Shown here: one piece after another, positions 9,307 to 18,957 of the stretch
Layout: each line of letters begins with the position of its first letter
Numbering within the stretch: position 1 is the stretch's first letter
Source: Chytridium lagenaria
Lineage: Eukaryota; Chytridiomycota; Chytridiomycetes; Chytridiales; Chytridiaceae
Assembly: GCA_025449115.1 (NCBI GenBank)
Contig: JAHLKC010000270.1
Coordinates: forward strand, 1-25,175
Direction: 5' to 3'
DNA length: 25,175 nucleotides
Program-made: the position numbers and the translations under genes
Notes under the pieces: model-generated
What the model saw: only the letters and a program-made list of their open reading frames with translations
Databases searched by the model: none
Told to the model about the DNA's origin: nothing

Positions 9307-9651
9307 TCAGTGTCGACATGGTCCTTGGAAAGCATCCCAACGGTGCACCCCACATGCCCATCGTCGTCCAATATTCGGCACTTCACACACGGAAGAAATC
9401 CACCCTTCGTTGTCCTGATAGAAGGACGACTCAAAGAGAACCGCTTGCATCATGCGGAGGTATTTTCCACAGCCATCGTAATGAATCTCGCAGGTCCTGC
9501 CGGCATTCGTTGCATGGAGACCAACAACTAAGACCTTCGCGTATATCCTGTTCTCCATGTTGGAACTCATCGAGTCCATGCACTCTTCCTTCATCATCGC
9601 AAAAAACTTGTGTGTAACAGCATGAAAAATTTCTTTTATTTTGAGAAATAT
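9307..9651 (-). CDS. Uncharacterised minus-strand ORF in the 3' part of element A
   Basis: Open frame of roughly 110 codons, extending upstream of the ATG at 9597 to about 9650. It has protein-like composition (KVLVVGLHATNAGRTC, EIHYDGCGKYLRMM) and a Cys/His-rich end (VCEVPNIGRRWACGVHRW). I do not recognise it. Further along the minus strand a possible exon at 9097-9184 is flanked by TTTGCAG and GTAAGC and is open in one frame, so a decayed spliced gene converging on the transposase is possible. Whether it belongs to the element or was captured is unknown. A chance ORF cannot be excluded. Confidence 0.3.
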   Translation of the reverse strand: MFLKIKEIFHAVTHKFFAMMKEECMDSMSSNMENRIYAKVLVVGLHATNAGRTCEIHYDGCGKYLRMMQAVLFESSFYQDNEGWISSVCEVPNIGRRWACGVHRWDAFQGPCRH

Positions 9652-9850
9652 CTTTCACAGACAAAAACGCATTGTAATTAAGCAAAATTATTAATTGAGA
9701 GGCTTAAAGAAAAACTAAATGAACCAAAATGCTTGAAATATCATCCTCATTAATAATATCGAAAAAAAAATTTTGAAAAATATTTTTTTAACACCCCAAA
9801 AAGTTTGGCACTTTTGAAATTTTAAGGAGTTTATCCTAAACGTATATTAA

Positions 9851-9872
9851 CCCTATTCTATTAAGAATAGGG
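9851..9872. repeat. Perfect hairpin near the right end of element A
   Basis: CCCTATTCT, loop ATTA, AGAATAGGG: a perfect 9-bp stem with a 4-nt loop about 60 bp inside the right terminus. It could be a subterminal transposase-binding or cruciform site; function inferred. Confidence 0.6.
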
Positions 9873-9895
9873 GGTCAAAAACCGATATTTCGGGC

Positions 9896-9930
9896 ATTTT
9901 AACATTGTCGAGTTTAGGTGACGAATACTG
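9896..9930 (-). repeat. Right terminal inverted repeat of element A
   Basis: Read on the minus strand it begins CAGTATTCGTCACCTAAAC and continues with TCGACAATGTT, aligning with the left end. The outermost 11 bases (CAGTATTCGTC) are identical to an internal coding stretch of the element at 8427-8437, which is exactly where inverted copy B is cut off. Confidence 0.75.
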
Positions 9931-11948
9931 TTTAATGGCATATAGTGCAATGGGCCACTTGCTCCATTCTGATACACACTCATGGCACGGTAGCAAGTAC
10001 GGAAAAACCTTTAAAAAAGTAAGTATACAGTCACGTAAAAACCCACTTTCTGATTGTTGTTAAAGGAATGGAGAAGAGAATATCACGTATTTTGCTTTGA
10101 AACCCTGCCGTGGTAAAGTTACACGTATCCCGAAGTTGTTGCTTTATATAACCCACACATTCTACACGAATTAAAGAAGGCTACAGGGCGTGATTACCTC
10201 AATGGGATTCAACTCCGGATGAAACTTGGGTAAAAACGAAACCATGTGCCCTCGATCCTCCAGCAAATGAACAATTCGAAGCTTTTCGTCTTGAAAGTCC
10301 TGCTCATTTTCCATTAATCGAAAAGCACAGCATCCAAAATCACTATCATTCTTCCTCAAAGAACCATTCTGATGCAATTTGCATGCTGAAAAGTGTTAGG
10401 AATATGCGAGTATTAATAAACATATGCGAGTATTAATAAACTCACTGGAGCACAGCAATCCGATAGAGGTTCCCAACGCTAATCTTCCTCGCTCAATTAG
10501 CACTTGCTTGATACCTTTCAGTTTGCCTAAAAAAGAGTCAACGATGTTTAAATTTATGTACAGTACCTGCTCTTGGATCTGGATTACCGCTTTCATCTTT
10601 CAAATCTATGGCAAACATCATCTCTTGCACTCGTTTTCGCATAATCCCTGCCACTTTATCGTCCTCATGAATGAATTCGGTTGTTCTCATAAACTCTTTC
10701 TTTCCCCCCATCTTCAAATTCATATTCTTTACATTTAAAGATCCTTCCGCTTGTGCCATATGCACAGTGCTTTGATCGAAAATAAAATGTCCCACCGTGT
10801 TCGGATGCCGCTTTTCAAAGACTAGGCATGCTTGCAGAACTTGGTCCGACAATTTATCGCTGTTGAAGTAGCCTTCCTTCCCCTTCCAATCTTCATGAAT
10901 ACTGTCGGTTCGTCATTATCTTCATCCTTCAGAATACCATGGCTTTCCAAAAGGAATGCTGACACCATGATACCCTCCCCTTTAGTTTTTGGCATTATTG
11001 TTTGCTCCCCCTTCCTGCACCATTGCATTGTACCGTTATCATTGCTATAGAATATGGCTTCATCCTGGAAGATATTGCGAACCAGCTTCTCTCCACTTTG
11101 CAACTCAGGAATCATCTCAACTCCCATGTCATCTTTATCTTTATCCGCTGAAGTGTAATCCGGGCTGACCCTAAAAATCTCGGACATCTTGGGGAGGAAG
11201 ACATTCTGCCGGTAAGAGACAACATCCTTTCGTTCATGGCCATCCATGAATATCCCCTTCTTGTGGTGCTTTTTCCCATATCCAAATTCGTTAAGGATGC
11301 GATAAGATGTACGGTAAGAGACTCGCGCTGATGGAGGCAGATTCAACTGCTCAGCAAGTTCATTAACAAAAACATCGGACTTGCTTGGGTTTTGGGAAAG
11401 CTTGCCCTTTTATAAATTCTAATGTTGATGCTCGGAGTTGAGGTAAGATGTCGATGATTTTTGGTAACTTGGCATGCCGCCCTCTTTGGCTTTGAAGGTG
11501 AGTTCGATATAAGAGGAAATGTCGAGCCCATCTCGAAAGTTGTCGCGCTTGGTAAACCCCTCCCTTTGCACCCACTGACTTAAATGCTTGCCTCATAGAG
11601 ACTTTTCTCGTGAGGCGGCCTTTTTTTCTGGAGGAGGATAAGCCCATGAGTTTGAAGTACTCGTAAACGAGTCGTGACCTCCAGAGCTGCTCTTTTGTGG
11701 CTCCTCCCCTCATCTGCAAGTCCTCCAAGCTTACTTTTGCAGCCCGCACATCCTCATCTGTGATGTTCGGAAACTTTTCGACAGGTTTTTTTCTTGTTAT
11801 CAGAGCCTCGGAAGTGACGCTTGAGATGGGAGGAGGAATTGACGCTTTTTCGCATAAGTGACGCCGGAGATGGCCTCATGAGGGAGGTTTGTGATGGGAG
11901 TAGGAATCGGTAGTTTTGGTCCATATTTGACCACGCGGATAGCCTCAA
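9931..11948 (-). pseudogene. Truncated and frameshifted DDE transposase of copy B
   Basis: Matches the copy A transposase from its ATG-less start (11948 side) to ALYAIK near 9940, where the gene is cut before the zinc knuckle. Frame breaks relative to A include one base lost near 11854 and one T gained near 11372. The KIGRGRK break at about 10871-10890 is the same as in A. The DGHER motif, both Asp residues and ELNPIE are present. The intron with the direct duplication of TTTATTAATACTCGCATA is also conserved (around 10382-10441). Confidence 0.85.
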
Positions 11949-11998
11949 TTATATTCTAAATAGCGATATATTAATGAAAACCATGCAGAAAGAGTGAC

Positions 11999-13176
11999 CA
12001 ACCTCATCATCTGAGTCCTCCATTACGCCGTGCATGTCATACAGGTCCAGAAGATCTCGCCGTGCTTTTCGAACAAGAATTTGATCCCAAACCCCGGCTG
12101 CACACGGCTCCCATACGTGGCCTTTCAAATACCGACGCCAGCCTCAATTGTGTACGCCCCACAGGATCGAAAATCCCAACTGATTCGCCCATAACTCCAT
12201 AGCTCAACATCTCTATGGGGTAGGTTTGATTCGTTTTGAACGCACCACATGCAACAAGTGACGGTTGGATGTTCATAAAGTTCTTGCAACCGGGCCTTGA
12301 CGATGACGGGAATCCCCACACTGTAGCACCCCAGATCTTGAGCCCTCCCGAGTCCAGCGTGAGTTCAGCTGTCAGCAGCACCCAATGACTGTTTCCCATG
12401 TTAACAGGTGCCATCCCAGCGCGTAATATTGCTCTCTGATAACGGTTTAGCGTGGTGTGCAAGAGGAGGGTTCTGGATCATGGTGAATTGATGTACACCA
12501 GATCAGAGAAGCCTAGAGTATCCAACTCAAGAAGGATGTTGATGGCACCGTCATCAAACCATTTCCTTTCGGTGAGTGTAGACATAACGGCGGAATGTAT
12601 GAATTCGTTCAGCTCTGAATTGTAGTAGCCAGATTGCCATGATGAACTTGGCGATCGGTCTGTAAATTGAGATGGATTCGCCAACGTGTTCATCGTCTGC
12701 AAGCCCGAAGTTATGCTGAAGATCTCTCTCCACCTTTGGAGCCCCAGCCTCATACATCTGAGGTAAACTAACTGCTTCATGGAGCTCTTCTTTCATCCCA
12801 GGTAAGTCAGATCCAGCCTTAAAGCCGCGAGTCGTCTTGAATCCTTGCTTGACTTTGCCAGGCTGAAATAGGAGGTAATGAGTCGGTTACTTTTCTGAGT
12901 TTTCTTCACGAGTGCTTTGGTGGCGAAAGTAACTCCTTCTGGACTTCCCATCCCTTCGTCTCTTATTAGGAATGGGGATGATAGCATGCGTGTTTATCGC
13001 AATCGCATCTTCATTAATGTCTGAGTCCATGCAACTGCCATCGAACCCAATTCGCTTTCACTACAGTCCATCTCGGATACTGATTGATCGTCATCCTTTT
13101 GTTTACTATGCCTGGACAGGCGCGCTTGCTCGGTGAGAAACCTTCGCTCATCTAGCGTCCTTAGACGACGCGGCAT
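11999..13176 (-). pseudogene. Frameshifted Ulp1-like protease of copy B
   Basis: Begins with the same MPRRLRTLDERR at 13176 as copy A but is broken by about ten single-base indels. Examples are a missing C after GGGTT near 13043, an extra C in the CGCCACCAAAG stretch near 12920, and extra G residues in GCGCTGGG and GTGGGGATTC. Few substitutions separate it from copy A. Motifs NSHWVLL and the Cys region are recognisable in different frames. No intact protease can be made from the sequence as given. Confidence 0.85.
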
Positions 13177-13563
13177 GGTGTATATATTGCGAATGTATCA
13201 AACGGGGTCAAATTAAGTTGGAAGCAATAAATTTTTTATTCATCATCTCGATCGCTTTTACTAACCAGTTTGATATGCGAACCAACCACAGGAATGCTTG
13301 CGGTCGCTTCGCTTTGCGAATACGCTTCGAATGACACCCTAATCATGTCAGTGCCATCATTTTTAAAAAAGTGCCATAATTTTTGGCCTGACAATTTAAT
13401 TATAAAATTATTTTGTAATATCTCGGCCTACAGGCAACATTTTAAAAATATTCTTGTGCGCTAGAAAGGTCTCAGTCAGTTGCATCTTTTGAACAGAGAA
13501 TATTTTACAATCATGATGTAATATTTCGGGTGAGAACCCGATTTGTTACTTAATAAAAAAAAA

Positions 13564-13598
13564 TTTTCAATGTTGTCGACTCTAGGTGGCAGGCACTG
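13564..13598 (-). repeat. Terminal repeat of copy B
   Basis: Read on the minus strand it begins CAGTGCCTGCCACCTAGAG, identical to the left end of A except for one extra C, and it sits next to TA. It confirms the element boundary seen at 4763. Confidence 0.8.
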
Positions 13599-13600
13599 TA

Positions 13601-14807
13601 ATAAAATTTTTTTTAATTTTGAACGTTTGCCCCTACTATAGTATGCTACATACATGTGGGCTCTCAATCCCTTGGAAACATCTTTTGGATTTTGGAATAC
13701 TTGCCAAAATCTAAAGTTTGAATAATGTAATAGGAAAAGTATCGTTTATGAATACACATAATCAATCATTAGTAAAAAATTGTCTTTTCGAATATAATTA
13801 AATAGAAGGAAACCTCTTAGAAATGCTTTCCTGCTAGTCCCTCCAGGAGATACTGTGAAGCAATCATGAAGGCGTCTTGAATCATTCCGACTGGATCTTA
13901 AAAGTTACCGCTCTTCACAGGCGTAGAAAAGGTAAAGTCTGTTACACGGAGTGTAGCACAATAATGAAATTTCTGTGGTAATTTGTCTTTTTTAAAATTT
14001 TTTTTATTGTTTTTTTAAATGTGATATTCAGGAGTTGTCCCACAGACTGTTGTCCACCCAAAGTCCACATGTCCCACCATCTATAGAGTCTGTGTTGAAT
14101 ATCTCTTAAGTATCTTCAAGTGTTTCCAATAACGAAACCAAATTTACCCCTAATTGCCATCGACGCTGCATCAACGGAAGTGAGAAAAGTGGAATATCAC
14201 CGAGACGGGATGAACTCATTGTACTATTTGACATTTTAAACAACGATACTAGATTCGAGCTCATTTTAAATCCTGGCTTCATTTCACCGTTACATAGTTA
14301 AGGGCTATCCGTAATCCTTCTGATGGCCATTCAAGAAATGACCTGAGACACAGTAAAGGTATCTCAGCTAAGGAACAACTATCCGTTTTTCCCTTCCCCT
14401 TTTTAATTTCCCTTTTTCGCCTGGATTTTCACTTCATTAGCCTAAAAACATGGCAAACGTCATCCAGGATTAACGCCGTCAAATGAACCCAAAATAAAGT
14501 TGGCTTAAAGACTTCCACGGTAAAATGTTAAGGAGTATGCACATTAAGTATTTTGTTGTAAACGTTTAGAAATAATGTAAAAAACTGCGCACGTATGCGC
14601 ACCCCCCTTAGAGCTGCCCTTGTTTCAGATAAAGAAAGTCCATCCGCTCGAAGACGTAATGCGCTAAAATTCTTCTGAAACTGACTCCGTATTTATTCTT
14701 CTCATTGAAGATCCTTTTCTTTTCCTTGTTCTTTTCATAACATCACAAGAAAAAAACCTGGGTTCTTCAACAGTACCATCCTTCTACACACATGTCCGTC
14801 TGAGTAC
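13601..14807. other. 1.2 kb intergenic region, no gene recognised
   Basis: AT-rich, with stops in all frames and no RNA gene found. The last ~150 bp hold the likely promoter and leader of SAM copy 3. ATG TCC at 14791-14796 lines up with the start of SAM copy 1, but a TGA and a frame break follow, so 14808 is taken as the usable start. Confidence 0.6.
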
Positions 14808-16420
14808 ATGTATATTCCTGGCTCCTACGCCTTGATCAGTACAGGAAGTTTCACCGATGACGCCTGCGATGGCTACTCTGAATCAAACGGTTGCGTCTCA
14901 CCCAACCCTACGGCTGCCAAGTATCTCTGCGACAGGCTCTCTGAATGCGCCATGTATACCTGCATGAACAGTGACGTACATGTAGGCGACACACGATGTT
15001 TTTTGTTTGCGAACCCTTTGGATATTGATGAGAGCGGGATGACGGATGGGGCGTATGATCATAATGGGTATTATAAAAGTACGGAGATAGAGTTTTTTTG
15101 TTTCTTGTTGTTTTATTTTGTACTGACTGCCCGCTTTCTTTCTTTCTTTTTCTTTCTTTTTAGTTGGTGCGTTTGGAGTTGTAAAGGGCGTTACGACTAC
15201 GATTGGTGTTGCGCCCGTGACGGCTGCGGCTGTAACAGTTGCACCGACTTCTACTGCTGTCGCTGTCGAGCCCTTACCAATATCGCCAACATCTCCACCA
15301 TCCCCAATCTCTTCCATCCCCCCACTCCCCCCGCAATCACACAAAGAATCACCATCACCGTTGACGGCACCATCTCCACCATCTTCTCCACCCTCCCCAT
15401 CGTCACATTAAATCCAACCCACCTTCCCCTAGTTCTCAACCCACTCTTGTCGAAACACCCCTCGCCATCCAAACGACCCCTTCACTACCCGCAACAGCCA
15501 TCGCTCAATCCACTCAAATCATCACCCAAATCACCTCTGACAATATCTCCCCATCCACTCTTGCTCTGTTCATCGCGGTACCTGTGACCGTTGTCGCGTT
15601 GATACTGGGAGCCGTTGTTGCTTGGTTGTTTGTGAGAGTTCAAAGACGCGTGGACGTGTCAAACGCGTATATCAAGGAAACGTATGCCAAGACCGATGAT
15701 GAATCTATTGAAACCATCAGTGATATGTCAACAGCACCTGTTTCAATCCCTTCTACACAGCTGCGTCAACCACTGAAACAACAATTCCAGTAGTGGTACG
15801 TCATTGATTCACTTGAAATCATAATGTTCTAACACTTTGTATAGCCACGCGTCAATAAGTTGTTCTCAGAACTCTCTTCAACCCCTCGAGTTTCTGGGGG
15901 ACTCACGAAATCCGATACCGCAAACATCTTCTCATTATCAACCTCCAGTTTCTCCAAGACGACGACACCGCAGCTTCGTCCCGTACGTCCATCGACGACT
16001 GGAGTGCAGAACAAGTCGCAGATTATCTGAGTGGATGTGGCATTGACGAGAAGATTGTGAACCATTTTTACGGTAAGAAAAAAAACCCTCCTTTCTCATT
16101 TTTTTTTGTTCCTCACCGTTTGACTCTGTTTTGTCTTACCCGTGTTTTCTCTTAAGACCAAAACCTGGACGGCGAGCAGATGCTTTTACTCACGGATGAT
16201 GCGCTCGTCAATCTTTATGGTATCAAGAATGGGAATGTGAGGAGGACGCTTTTGGCGCAGATTGAGATGGTTAGGGAGGTTGAGGTTCAGGAGGGTCGTG
16301 CGCCTGTTGATGATGAGACGGAGGAACGGGCACCGCCTGTATGTGACAAGGGGGAACGAGAGCGAGTAATGGAGGGAATAGTTTTATGTGTTTTTTTTCA
16401 AGTATTTAATGATATGGTGA
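14808..16420 (+). CDS. SAM-domain receptor-like membrane protein, copy 3
   Basis: Exon 1 (14808-15078) encodes the six-Cys module (C20, C29, C41, C47, C52, C64), whose spacing is 9-12-6-5-12 against 9-12-6-5-11 in copy 1. Intron 15079-15163. Exon 2 starts GAFGVVKGVTTT and carries a Ser/Pro stalk, a clear single span (LALFIAVPVTVVALILGAVV) and a basic RVQRR stop. Intron from GTACGT (15795) to TATAG (15843). Exon 3 gives a Ser-rich tail and SAM start (DDWSAEQVADYLSGCGIDEK). Intron 16073-16156. Exon 4 completes the SAM domain (DGEQMLLLTDDALVNLYG). A further GTATGT...TTCAAG intron (16339-16402) would give the ending APPYLMIW, similar to the APPPY tails of the other copies. Frame breaks are needed near 15365-15411, 15760 and 15975, and the aligned upstream ATG is out of frame. 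It may be real with consensus errors, or a recent pseudogene. It converges on the Kazal gene 72 bp away. Confidence 0.65.
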
Positions 16421-16492
16421 AATGCGAGATAAGGGTTTAGATTTACAACTTTTATTTGGAATGAACAGGGGGAAGGGCACATAGATCTCTAT

Positions 16493-17604
16493 TTATAATA
16501 AGCATGAACAGAAGCACGAACAAAGCAGCGGAAAAGAAGAACTGTATCTTAAAAAAGGAAGAGGGACGAACTGAAGCCTTCGGAGAGAAAAAAAGAAAGA
16601 GGATTTACAAAAGGAAGCCCCGACAATACCCATCACAGCTGTGGTGAGAACTCCACCAACGATCTTGGAACCCCCGCTGATAATAATCCCGTCCTTGGAG
16701 GTGGAAACAGGGCCATCCGTGGTCGCTGCCGTCTTAATCGCCGTGGTGGTCGTCAAAGTAGGGGTGTACCCATCACAAGCTCCCTGCCGAGCAACCTTGA
16801 GTCCAGTAATACCACAAGCGGCATTCCTCAAGTCACATTCACTGTTGTAAGTGATACCATTTGATCCGCAGACGGGGGACACGGTGGCAGGACAGGCCAT
16901 CTCACAGACAATGGTGGTGCTGCAGGATCCATCGTGGGAAAGGGTGATGTTGGCGTTCGGGTTTTGACAGACGGCGTTGGCGAGGTGGCATTTGTTGGTG
17001 TAGGTTTTGCCGTCTGATCCGCAGACTGGGACAAAGTCGTCGTTGCAGTTGGCGAGACAGGGAGCGGGAGGGGGGTTGGGGGTATCGCAGGATCCATCGT
17101 GGGAGAGGGTGATGTTGGATGAGGGGTTTTGACAAATAGCGTTGGAGAGATGACATTTGTTGGTGTAGGTCTTCCCGTCTGACCCGCAGACGGGGGCGTT
17201 GTTCGCTGCAGTTGGCGAGACAGGGAGGGTTAGGGGGGCTGCAGGCTCCATCACGGATTTTGGTTATTTTGGCGTCAGGGTTTTGACAGACGGCGTTGGC
17301 GAGGTGGCATTTGTTAGTGTAAGTTTTGCCGTCTGATCCGCAGACGGGGACAAAGTCGTCGTTGCAGTTGGCGAGACAGGGAGGTCGAGGTGGGATGGCA
17401 CCGCAAGGCCCGTCGTTGGTTTTGGTGAGACTAGAGTCTTGCACGTGTCGAGGGCGAGCATGCATTCGTTGTCGTAGGTTTTGCCGTTCGACCCACAGAC
17501 GGGCTTGGAGAGGGACATGTGGTGTCGCAGAGAGTGGGGGAGGTTGAAAGGACCGAGGTCGTGGCCGAGAGGATGGCAAGAGCGGTGATGGTGATGGAGA
17601 TCAT
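16493..17604 (-). CDS. Secreted five-domain Kazal-type protease inhibitor, possibly GPI-anchored
   Basis: Starts at ATG 17604 with a signal peptide (MISITITALAILSATTSVLS). Five Kazal domains follow, each with the VCGS(D/N)GKTY-type core and the CHLANAVC or equivalent segment. Domains 2 and 4 share CLANCNDDFVPVCGSDG; domain 5 is CEMACPATVSPVCGSNG. In domains 2 and 4 the residue at the classical P1 position (second after the second Cys) is Asp. After the last domain come a Thr-rich linker and a Gly-Ser-rich site followed by a hydrophobic stretch (IVGGVLTTAVMGIVGASF), suggesting a GPI signal; the frame then runs on to 16493. One-base frame breaks occur around 17515, 17445 and 17200, so the sequence as given does not encode one continuous protein. 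Kazal proteins inhibit serine proteases outside the cell; the target here is unknown. Confidence 0.75.
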
Positions 17605-18573
17605 TGCTCTGATTTTAGTGTTGAGGAGAACCTTTACTTTAGAGATGAATGAATGAAGCTGTGAGTGAGGATGATGGACCCTTCGTCTTAAGATCTGGTG
17701 ATTTTATACAAGCTTTAAAAAGGGCGTTGTTTTTGAATCTCTTGCCTGGGCGGCTCGAAAAGAACAGAAATCCTTCTGAAACGAACATTCCGAGTTCCTG
17801 AAATTTGTTTTACGTTTTGTGTGTCATAGGTCTAAGCGGCGACATGGGTTATTAGGGGAAGAGGGGGATTGTCGAGGCTTAACGGCGCTCAAAGACAGAT
17901 CCGTCTGATCATGGCTTGATAGAAGGAGAGAAATTTTAACCTGAAAATATTACTGACTATGCGCAGCAAAAAAAGGCTTTTTCGGGTGTGTATCTTTCTA
18001 CAACAAACCGAATAGGCAGCACCATGTAAATAATTGTCCTCTTCGCAGTTCCGTTCCATATTGGAGAACCAATCCAATGTCGAGGCTTCTTCTTTCCTCT
18101 GACTGTCCGCATCCTCAGGTCCGCTCGGCTCACAGTCAAAGGGTTATTGACTGTTTTCATAAATAGTGTCATATACACAGTAGTCTATACCGCAGTTACT
18201 TCCAATTAGAAAAGCACGTTATCGCCCAGACAACATGCAACACGAAGAAGACGTTCCCAACAAAAATTTAATCGAGAAAAGTAAGCTAACTTGTATCAAC
18301 AACATTTCAAGTTTACAGTATTCCTTTATACCACTTGGTGCGGATATCCCCAAGACAGCTGTGGAAGGTTAGAGCATATTAATATAGATGGCACTAAAGG
18401 CATGAACTCAATAAGTACGAAAGCTGTTGAGTAGAATTTCTTTTTTCAAAAGAATCTTAAAGTACATTATTTATCATCGCTTTCAACACTCCTCCCTTGA
18501 ACTGTTTGCAAAAACGTTATGCCATTTTCCGCTCCGTTGCCTCAGCTTGAAAAAAAGTCAAAAAGACTGACCG
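17605..18573. other. Intergenic region, Kazal promoter side
   Basis: No gene recognised. The left end is the promoter region of the Kazal gene: on the minus strand a TGTATAAAAT sequence (17700-17709) lies about 100 nt upstream of its ATG. Short minus-strand ORFs around 17889-18178 have no recognisable features. The right part precedes the tRNA pair. Confidence 0.5.
17700..17709 (-). promoter_or_regulatory. TATA-like element of the Kazal gene
   Basis: TGTATAAAAT on the minus strand about 100 nt before ATG 17604. Position and sequence only. Confidence 0.35.
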
Positions 18574-18646
18574 TGGAGAATCGGGGTATCGATCCCCGTG
18601 CCTCTCGCATGCTAAGCGAGCGCTCTACCATTTGAGCTAATTCCCC
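18574..18646 (-). tRNA. tRNA-Ala (anticodon AGC)
   Basis: 73-nt cloverleaf on the minus strand. The acceptor GGGGAAT pairs with ATTCTCC (one G-T). The anticodon stem CTCGC/GCGAG flanks loop TTAGCAT with anticodon AGC. The T-arm is GGGGA with loop TCGATAC. No intron and no encoded CCA. Confidence 0.95.
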
Positions 18647-18662
18647 GAACGAATGACGGCCA

Positions 18663-18736
18663 TGGTTGCGTCCAGGATTGAACTGGAGACCTTCTGTGTG
18701 TTAGACAGATGTGATAACCGACTACACCACGCGACC
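18663..18736 (-). tRNA. tRNA-Val (anticodon AAC)
   Basis: 74-nt cloverleaf on the minus strand, 16 bp from tRNA-Ala and in the same orientation. The anticodon stem TCTGT/ACAGA flanks loop CTAACAC. The T-arm is TCCAG, TTCAATC, CTGGA. The acceptor GGTCGCG with CGCAACC has one C-A mismatch. No intron. Confidence 0.93.
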
Positions 18737-18957
18737 ACGAATTCGAAAATTTTCCCGAAAAGAGCCATGAATACCATTACTTTCTAGGCTAAACTGGTTT
18801 CCTGCAAGAGAAGGGATGCCATTCAGCTCCACAACTCCGTGATTGCACCTGTCCCCAACATTGCTAAAGACTGCATGAGTGCAAGAAGAACGTAAAGGAA
18901 CTGCTCACCACCTACGCCATCCTCAAATGGATAGACCTTTCAAGTCTGGAGTACCCT

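Larger units (their letters stand above)
4763..9930 (+). mobile_element. Full-length Tc1/IS630-like DNA transposon, copy A
   Basis: The element starts with CAGTGCTGCCACCTAG just after a TA dinucleotide (4761-4762). It ends at 9930 with the inverted, diverged partner (CAGTATTCGTCACCTA read on the minus strand). The two termini match at roughly 25 of 35 positions, with the block TCGACAA shared. The TA flank and CAGT end are typical of the Tc1/mariner/IS630 group. The cargo is a Ulp1-like protease plus a DDE transposase on the + strand (5178-9020) and an uncharacterised minus-strand ORF near 9307-9650. The expected right-hand TA is absent: 9931 runs straight into the inverted copy B, so the right flank has been rearranged. 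Confidence 0.8.
9920..13598 (-). mobile_element. 3'-truncated inverted copy B of the transposon
   Basis: The reverse complement of this stretch matches copy A from 4763 to 8437 (3675 bp against 3679 bp). Its intact terminus is at 13598 with a flanking TA (13599-13600). The other end lacks the last ~580 bp of transposase coding sequence and the whole 3' region. It joins the right terminus of copy A across an 11-bp identity (9920-9930). The protease and first transposase parts carry many 1-nt indels relative to A, whereas the inner ~1.4 kb is almost identical. The element cannot move on its own because one end is missing. Confidence 0.85.

Noticed and set aside
9246..9617. Plus-strand ORF of 123 codons in the 3' part of element A
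   Set aside because: Ser/Arg/Cys-rich composition typical of a shadow frame; the minus-strand reading looks more protein-like.
10424..11050. Plus-strand ORFs inside copy B
   Set aside because: They are exact mirror shadows of the minus-strand ORFs over copy A and are antisense to the transposase.
14587..14606. TGCGCA-CGTA-TGCGCA repeat as a possible operator
   Set aside because: Only two short self-palindromic hexamers; no gene start close by and nothing to support binding.
17889..18178. Overlapping minus-strand ORFs between the Kazal gene and the tRNAs
   Set aside because: Short, no motif, no splice or composition support.
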